The notes under the pieces: model-generated
Told to the model about the DNA's origin: nothing
Databases searched by the model: none
What the model saw: the letters and a program-made list of their open reading frames with translations, nothing else
Position numbers and translations under genes: made by a program
In this document: positions 58,300-64,000 of the stretch, piece by piece
How the letters are laid out: each line of letters opens with the position of its first letter
Position numbering within the stretch: the first letter of the stretch is position 1
From: Argentina anserina
Taxonomy: Eukaryota > Streptophyta > Magnoliopsida > Rosales > Rosaceae
Length of the DNA: 64,000 bases
Direction of reading: 5' to 3'
NCBI RefSeq assembly: GCF_933775445.1
Contig: NC_065877.1
Location: 22,754,001-22,818,000 of the forward strand

Positions 58300-59571
58300 C
58301 AGTTTACACCATTGATGTTGAAGATTGGAGGCATCCTTTTATCGACTATCTTGAGCACAACAAGCTTCCCGAAGATTCGAAGCAAAGGTGGAGCATCAAG
58401 CGGCGAGCCCCGCGCTTCCTCTACTACAAAGAAACTTTATATCGGAGGTCATTTGACGGATTACTCCTTCGATGCTTGGGAAAAGATGAAGCGGTCAAAG
58501 CCATGGAAGAGTTTCATTCTGGAGTGTGTGGAGCACATCAATGAGGACCAAAGTTACATTTTCAAATAAGACGACTATGGTATTATTGGCCCGCCATGGT
58601 CAAGGATTGTATGGAGTATGCACAAAAACACCAAGCTTGTCAGTTTCATGCCAACTTCATTCATCAGCCACATGAGCCGTTGCATCCGACAATTGCTTTG
58701 CACCCATTCGACGTCTAGGGAATGGATGCAATCAGACCCATCACTCCGAAATCATCAGCCGGTCATATGTACATTCTGACAGCCACATATTCCTTCCCAA
58801 AGTGGGCAGAGGCGATACCGCTAAAAGAAATAAAGAAAGAAATTGTTGTGGACTTCATTACGGGAAGCATTATACAACGCTATGGTATACACGGTGCATC
58901 ATCACAGACAACGCCAAATATTTATCGAATACCGCAACAGAAAAGTTTAGCAAGAAATTTCACTTCAAGCTTCACTTTTCTTCGATGTACAACACCCCGG
59001 CAAATGGTTTGGCAGAAGCATTCAATAAAACGCTTTGTAACATTCTGAAGAAAACTATCAGCAAGAAGCAGAGGGATTGGCATGAGAAATTGGGCGAAGC
59101 TCTCTGGGCTTATAGAACGACGTATCAGACAGGCACAAATGCTACACCTTATTCTCTCGTCTACGGTGTCGAAGCCGTGTTACCATTAGAGAAAGAAATT
59201 ATGTCATTGAGAATCGCTTTGCAAGAACGTCTCACAAATGAGGAAAATGTCAAGCTGCACCTGCAAGAGTTAGAAGCTTTAGACAAGAAGAGGCTTGATG
59301 CACAATAACACCTGGAATGCTACCAAGCTCGGATGTCACATGCCTTCAACAAAGGTGTTCGAGCACGGTAATTTCAAGTTGATGATTTAGTTCTTGCTGT
59401 TCAAAGACCCATCATTATGACGCACAAGACTGGCCCCAAATTCAAGTCACAGTGGGTTGGTCCTTACGTCTTCATAGAAGTATACATCAATGGAGCTTAC
59501 AAAATTGTGGCAGAAAATGGTTTGAGGATCGGTCTCATTAACGGCAAGTTCTTGAAGAAGTACCATGCTTG
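58300..59571 (+). pseudogene. Tat integrase
   Basis: The H2C2 zinc-binding start is readable (FHSGVCGAHQ near 58515, then QHQACQFHANFIHQP near 58630). The catalytic core follows as AGHMYILTATYSFPKWAEAI, with the expected preceding WGMDxIGP altered to a stop plus GMDAIRP. After a frame change come NTPANGLAEAFNKTLCNILK and WHEKLGEALWAYRTTYQTGT, then ATPYSLVYGVEAVLPLE. The C-terminal GPY/F-like part ends VGPYVFIEVYINGAYKI and a stop at 59571. Frames switch at least three times. Confidence 0.83.
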
Positions 59572-60354
59572 AAAACGTCAAAGTATGCTTCAAGTCTGCA
59601 CAAGCCTAAACTGCATAAGATAAAAAAAAACAATGCTTCATGCCTGCATGAGCTTAAACTGCACGAGGCACCAAAAAAAAACCTTGAACTACATGATGAC
59701 TTGATTCCTTCTTTCGAAAGATACGTAGGCAGCTTGAGAATAACAATATTAAGCTCAGTCACATTAAAACTAATAATAATAAGGGTTTGATTAAAAAAAT
59801 GGAGCAAATCCTGATCATTCAAGTCAGCTGTCACATCCAGGTCAAACTCTTGAAGCTGCTCCGACATTCTTCAAAACTGACTAGTAACTTCTTTGCCTCT
59901 TCAATATCTATTGCAGTAAGTTCTAGAATCTCTCGAATTTGACATTTCTTCTGTTATAGATCAACAAGTCTTGCATCATGAAGAAAAAGGTCTACATCTA
60001 GCGAGTCAAACGTCTGTTCTAGCTTCCGTTGTTCTTCCTTCAAGTTCTCAAAGGACTCAATCATAGACTGACGCTGATCAAAATTATTTTTTTCAAATTT
60101 CTTAGGTTGTCGTGATCAAGCGAAGTTCTACAAACGTCTAAACTTAGCACCTCGTTGCCTGACCCGGGCATTTGGAAGCTGACTACTTGGTGATTCAGTG
60201 CATAAGTCCACTGCAAGACGGGAGTTGAGCTGCCACATAATGGATCTTTAAAAGCGAATGGCCCGGTAAGAGAGGGATATACGGTTAAAGTGGTGTCATC
60301 ATTTTGCTCATCTTCAAAATCGTCGAGGGTAGTGATTGTCATGTCCATCAAACT
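59572..60354. other. Tat 3' untranslated region, proximal part
   Basis: No coding frame of note. Short imperfect repeats CTGCATGAGCTTAAACTGCA/GCACAAGCCTAAACTGCA occur near 59595-59665. A 101-codon minus-strand frame at 60061-60366 has no recognised domain. Confidence 0.35.
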
Positions 60355-61505
60355 CTTGAAACCCACTATGGTGAATGTGATGCGTAAAGCCTAACATGCT
60401 TTTGTTGACTGTTGTCAAGTCTATGAAATGAAAGCAGTCAAGCGATTATGTCGTTTACGTTCTTCAAACTCGTGAAAGCCGCCATGGTGAACGTGATGCG
60501 TAAAGCCTAACACGCTTTTATTGACTACTGTCAATCTATGAAATGAAAGCAGTCAAGCGATTAGGTCGTTTACGTTCTTCAAACTCTTGAAAGCTGCCAT
60601 GGTGAACGTGATGCGTAAAGTCTAACACGCTTTTTTTGACTGCTGTCAAGTTTATGAAATGAAAGCAGTCAAGCGATTAGGTCGTTTACGTTCTTCAAAC
60701 TCTTGAAAGCCACCATGGTGAATGTGATGCATAAAGCCAAACACGCTTTTGTTGACTGCTGTCAAGTCTATGAAATGAAAGCAGTCAAGCGATTAGGTCG
60801 TTTACGTTCTTCAAATTCTTGAAAGTTGCCATGCTGAATGTGATGCGTAAAGCCTAAAACGCTTTTATTGAGTGCTGTCAAGTCTATGAAATGAATGCAC
60901 TTAAGCGATTAGGTCATTTATATTCTTCAAACTCTTGAAAGCCGCCATGGTGAACGTGATGCGTAAAGCCTAACACTCTTTTATGGACTACTGTCAATCT
61001 ATGAAATGAAAGCAGTCAAGCGATTAGGTCATTTACGTTGTTCAAACTCTTGAAAGCCGTCATGCTGAATGTGATGCGTAAAGCCTAAAACGCTTTTATT
61101 GAGTGTTGTCAAGTCTATGAAATGAAAGCAGTCAAGCGATTAAGTCGTTTACGTTCTTCAAACCATTGAAAGCTGCCATGCTGAATGTGATGCGTAAAGC
61201 CTAAAACGCTTTTATTGAGTGCTGTTAAGTCTATGAAATGAATGCACTTAAGCGATTAGGTCGTTTATATTCTTCAAACTCTTGAAAGCCGCCATGGTGA
61301 ACGTGATGCGTAAAGTCTAACACGCTTTTATTGACTACTGTCAATCTATGAAATGAAAGCAGTCAAGCGATTAGGTCGTTTACGTTGTTCAAACTCTTGA
61401 AAGCCGTCATGCTGAATGTGATGCATAAAGCCTAAAACGCTTTTATTGAGTGTTGTCAAGTCTATGAAATGAAAGCAGTCAAGCGATTAGGTCGTTTACA
61501 TTCTT
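60355..61505. repeat. Ten tandem copies of a ~116-bp unit
   Basis: Units begin near 60355, 60471, 60587, 60703, 60820, 60936, 61050, 61166, 61282 and 61398, each with CCATGGTGAACGTGATGCGT (or CATGCTGAATGTGATGCGT), a CGCTTTT(A/G)TTGA motif, CTATGAAATGAAAGCAGTCA and GATTAGGTCGTTTACGTTC. The blocks 60820-61165 and 61166-61505 repeat the same succession of three variant units, a higher-order duplication of about 346 bases. Most units carry an inverted repeat TGACTGCT...AGCAGTCA around ~19 bases. Tat elements are known to carry such arrays in their 3' region. Confidence 0.93.
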
Positions 61506-61814
61506 CAAATCCGCCAGAAATCAATGCGTTTCGAAAGCAGTCAGATGGGTAGATCGACCGCGACTCTCAAATTTGTTGTCAAAATCCTACAACAACAACA
61601 AAAAAAAAGTCAAAATTAGTTCATGAATAAAAAGTCAAAATCAGACCATGACAAAAAAAATGAAACATGACGTCGAGCCGGAGTGGAGTCGAACTAAAGC
61701 CGAGCCGACCCGAACTGGAGCGGAGCTAGAGCGGAGCTGGAGCTGAGCCATCATGACAACATCTTTGCTTTAGGAACACACCCACAATTAACGCAAAAAA
61801 GGGAGGAAACCGGT

Positions 61815-61852
<38 letters not shown>

Positions 61853-62120
61853 TCTCTCTCTCCCTCGGCATCTTCTTCTTCTTCTTTTCTCCCACTCCCT
61901 CGACATCATCTTTTATCTGTCTCTTTCACTCTCTCTCTCTCTCTCTCTCTCTCTGTTGAAGAAGTAGAATAAGGAGAAACAAGCATCAACAATAAAATCA
62001 AAACCGCAAGATCAACAACAACACAGTTCAACAAGACAGAGAAGAAACCCAAGCAGCCAAAGCATTCAACTTTAACTTCAATCAAGGCGTAAAAAAAAAC
62101 CAAAAGCAGCAAACAGAGCA
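61506..62120. other. Tat 3' region with CT microsatellites
   Basis: Contains GAGCCGGAGTGGAG-type low-complexity repeats at 61674-61750 and CT runs at about 61820-61865 and 61927-61953, followed by A/C-rich sequence that looks like a gene leader directly before the RALF fragment. Confidence 0.5.
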
Positions 62121-62317
62121 ATGGCCAAGTTACTGCACTCCGTAGCACTCCTCTAGATCTGGGCCACAGTCCTTCTCACGGCTTCAACTTCTACCATTAG
62201 AGCAAGTGAAGACCTCCCACAGATACCCCCACCACCGCTTTTGGCTTACTCTCCGGAGATGACGAGTTCGAGCTTGACTCAGAGATCAACCGACACATCT
62301 TAGCCACCAACAACTAA
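62121..62317 (+). pseudogene. Captured RALF-like peptide precursor fragment
   Basis: RALF peptides are secreted Cys-rich hormones made from a precursor with a signal peptide and a propeptide ending before an RRILA-type site. Here ATG at 62121 starts MAKLLHSVALL, then TAG, then the hydrophobic WATVLLTASTSTIRA continues in the same frame. After a frameshift the propeptide motif GDDEFELDSEINRHILATNN is readable (62256-62314), close to the EFxMDSEINRRILAT of known RALF precursors. The mature peptide with YISYGAL and the four cysteines is absent. The fragment, with its leader, lies inside the Tat element, so it is probably a captured host sequence. It cannot make a hormone. Confidence 0.65.
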
Positions 62318-62974
62318 ATCAAATAGAAAGAAACTTCAGGAGAGATTCAAGAGCTGCTGCACCCATGGCGGAGGTTTGTTTATGATGCATAGTCTCTGCC
62401 ATTGTTCTCTACTTCTTTGTTGTCTTTGAAGATGAGATTGATGATGAGAACATTTCGTTCTTGTTAAATCACGCTGCTACTTATGTGTGAACTAGATAAG
62501 TATGATGTGTGCTTTACAGACTGTGACAAGGCTGTTAAAAGAAGAAAAGATGTTAATCCTTAATTACATTGGTTGGCCTTCATCATTGCCCATTACTGAT
62601 AAGGAATCATTTGAAAAAATCCAAAAATGTTCTCCACATGGAAGTGTGCTGTCGATGAAAAAAAAAATGCTAATCATGTATTTTAATTGGATTGGTTGGC
62701 CTTCATCATTGACACTACTAAGAAGGAATAAAAAACTGCAATGGATGAATGGTGTCCAATAGTTTACCCTTGAATACTTTCTTGATGATGCTCACAATAT
62801 ACATATTGTCATACTGACATCCTATGGTGAAAGTGGACATAAAAAATTACTGCGAAATTTGCAGAACCTCGGAAGCTGGCTCCACAAATTCTCCAAGTCA
62901 AAGTGCATACTTCAAGCCGTGCTTTCGGCACGTGACGATGACATGTCTGCAACACGACTCGAAGTGAGAGCATT
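62318..62974. other. Distal Tat 3' region
   Basis: The phrase ATTGGTTGGCCTTCATCATTG occurs twice (about 62569 and 62691), part of a diverged ~120-bp duplication. The last bases before the LTR (GAAGTGAGAGCATT) are the likely polypurine tract. An 86-codon frame at 62502-62762 covers the duplication and has no domain. Confidence 0.45.
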
Positions 62975-63318
62975 TGTAGACACATGAAATTTAATGAAGT
63001 AAATCATCTTCATTAAATAATGAAATCAACTAAGAGCCGACAAAATTGCACACGTGACCCAAAAGTTAACAAAGTTGGTGCGGATTCGAATAAAACTCTT
63101 GTCAGCACATAAATGGATGATTGTAATCGAAGCTATGTGATTCCGAATTAAATCGAAAATTGAATGTCATTGACAAGTCAAAATGGTAATCAGACATTTG
63201 ATTAAATTAATAAATTTCTTAACGGTTATAATTAAATCAATTATTATTTTTGTTTAATTTAGTTATGGGAATAATTAATTTTAAATTAATCAAAAAATAC
63301 ATATTGATTTAATTATAG
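62975..63318 (+). repeat. Tat 3' LTR, 3'-truncated
   Basis: Begins TGTAGACACATG after the polypurine-like tract and matches 53779-54124. It ends abruptly in TTTAATTATAG, where the 5' LTR continues. Confidence 0.85.
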
Positions 63319-64000
63319 TAACATGGCACCAAAATCTGACCTGGATTCAAAGACCAAACTATTTAAGACATCGGCATCGCCGCTTCCTTGCCTCTTATCT
63401 CCGTATGAAACCCAACTCCACCCGCCAATGAAAACCTGACTTTCAGGTACACAATTTACAGTACGCTGCACCTTGATTGGCATCAAAGTTACGAAACTAG
63501 AAAACTTCAAAATTTCAAAACTAACCAAGTCATAATTTTAATTAAAAATTAAATTTAGTACAATATATTTTATAATCTGGCTCCGCTCATGGCCGATGTC
63601 TTCTCTCATAGAAAACGGTGGTTCCAGCTATGCTCTCATATCGAGGCACTAAGCCTTAAGGCGGTAATGGCGTAACCGCGTAAGCTGTCCTTGAATTGTG
63701 ATTACTAATTGGCAAGTTCTAATTTTTAGGCGTCGTCGGAAGTGGCAGATCCAGAATTTAAGGCTTGGGTAGGCTTGAAAATTTTAATTAAAAAATTCAT
63801 TGCAATGTCGATACTGAATAAAATGTATATTATACATAATCTTTTTACATCTATGAAAATTTAAGAACCATCATAAACTCCGTCTGATATATAGCCAAGT
63901 TGAAATATTTTTTCAAACTACTTATATTTATTGTGAAAATAATTTTTTTTGTTGAATAAGACTATTGAGACCAAAGTAAGAGGAAATTATCATTAATGTT
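63319..64000. other. Right edge, unassigned
   Basis: A minus-strand frame at 63313-63528 (71 codons, with FIGGWSWVSYGDKRQGSGD) may be a host gene fragment but I do not recognise it. The AT-rich remainder contains GGCAGATCCAGAATTTAAGG-like sequence common in repeats. No gene is supported. Confidence 0.3.

Larger units (their letters stand above)
53779..63318 (+). mobile_element. Decayed Ty3/gypsy element of the Tat lineage
   Basis: Two matching LTR segments, 53779 onward and 62975-63318, both beginning TG(C/T)AGACACAT. Between them lie gag, protease, RT, RNase H and integrase remnants in that order, then a ~3.4 kb 3' untranslated region with tandem repeats and a gene fragment. The order with RNase H before integrase is gypsy, and the protease form LIDGGPVVNIMPKST and the long 3' region point to Tat. 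The right LTR stops at about 63318, where the left one continues, so the 3' end is deleted and no target duplication can be read. Multiple stops and frameshifts make it non-autonomous. Confidence 0.88.

Noticed and set aside
60355..61505. CRISPR-like array
   Set aside because: The ~116-bp units are contiguous and lack unique spacers, and the context is a plant Tat retrotransposon.

Overview
This is a window of a plant nuclear genome. The protein-coding genes have introns with GT...AG borders and plant-specific products: chloroplast transit peptides, an NB-LRR receptor, a phosphotransfer pseudo-protein and a RALF-like fragment. Gene-sized blocks are separated by large amounts of plant-type transposable element sequence (Cassandra TRIM, Ty1/copia, Ty3/gypsy chromovirus and Tat, hAT and Mutator-type elements, a LINE remnant). 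A eudicot, probably a rosid such as a Rosaceae species, is my inference from protein similarity and repeat style. The sequence alone does not prove it.

Left third (about 1-21.4 kb), gene-rich: ROD1/PDCT (phosphatidylcholine:diacylglycerol cholinephosphotransferase, +, 3 exons); an intronless 910-residue CC-NB-LRR receptor (-); a tRNA-Gln(CUG)-like gene with an abnormal T-loop; PIFI (chloroplast protein, -, 8 exons); a plastid FAD5/ADS-type acyl-lipid desaturase (+, 5 exons), head to head with PIFI; and an AHP6-type pseudo-histidine phosphotransfer protein (+, 5 exons) in which the phospho-accepting His is Asn. ROD1, PIFI and FAD5 have the same neighbours in Arabidopsis (from memory At3g15820, At3g15840, At3g15850), so this is a conserved block. 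ROD1 and FAD5 both act on membrane glycerolipid unsaturation, and PIFI and FAD5 both act in the chloroplast.

Middle (about 21.4-53.7 kb), repeat-dominated: a GCCCG-bordered repeat with three direct modules and one inverted module; a Cassandra TRIM with a 5S-rRNA-like LTR plus a solo Cassandra LTR; a pol remnant of a chromovirus-type gypsy element with its LTR facing a 2.8 kb solo LTR of the same family in the opposite orientation; some exons of an unrecognised minus-strand host gene; a nearly complete but decayed Ty1/copia element (38332-46279, 5-bp target duplication) holding a 3.06 kb hAT element (8-bp duplication), which itself holds a 412-bp Mutator-type foldback element (9-bp duplication); and a duplicated AT-rich repeat with a degenerate minisatellite, interrupted by a 2.19 kb solo LTR (5-bp duplication).

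Right (53.8-63.3 kb): a decayed Tat-lineage gypsy element with gag, protease, RT, RNase H and integrase remnants. Its 3' untranslated region carries about ten tandem copies of a ~116-bp unit with a three-unit higher-order duplication, and also a captured fragment of a RALF peptide-hormone precursor gene.

I found no wholly new biological system. The most rewarding observations are the pseudo-HPt substitution, the conserved ROD1-PIFI-FAD5 block split by an NLR, the three-level nested transposon, the Tat element with satellite-like repeats and a captured RALF fragment, the opposed gypsy LTRs, and the Cassandra LTR that has lost its 5S box C region. Exon boundaries were assigned by hand from reading frame and splice dinucleotides; no alignment was run.
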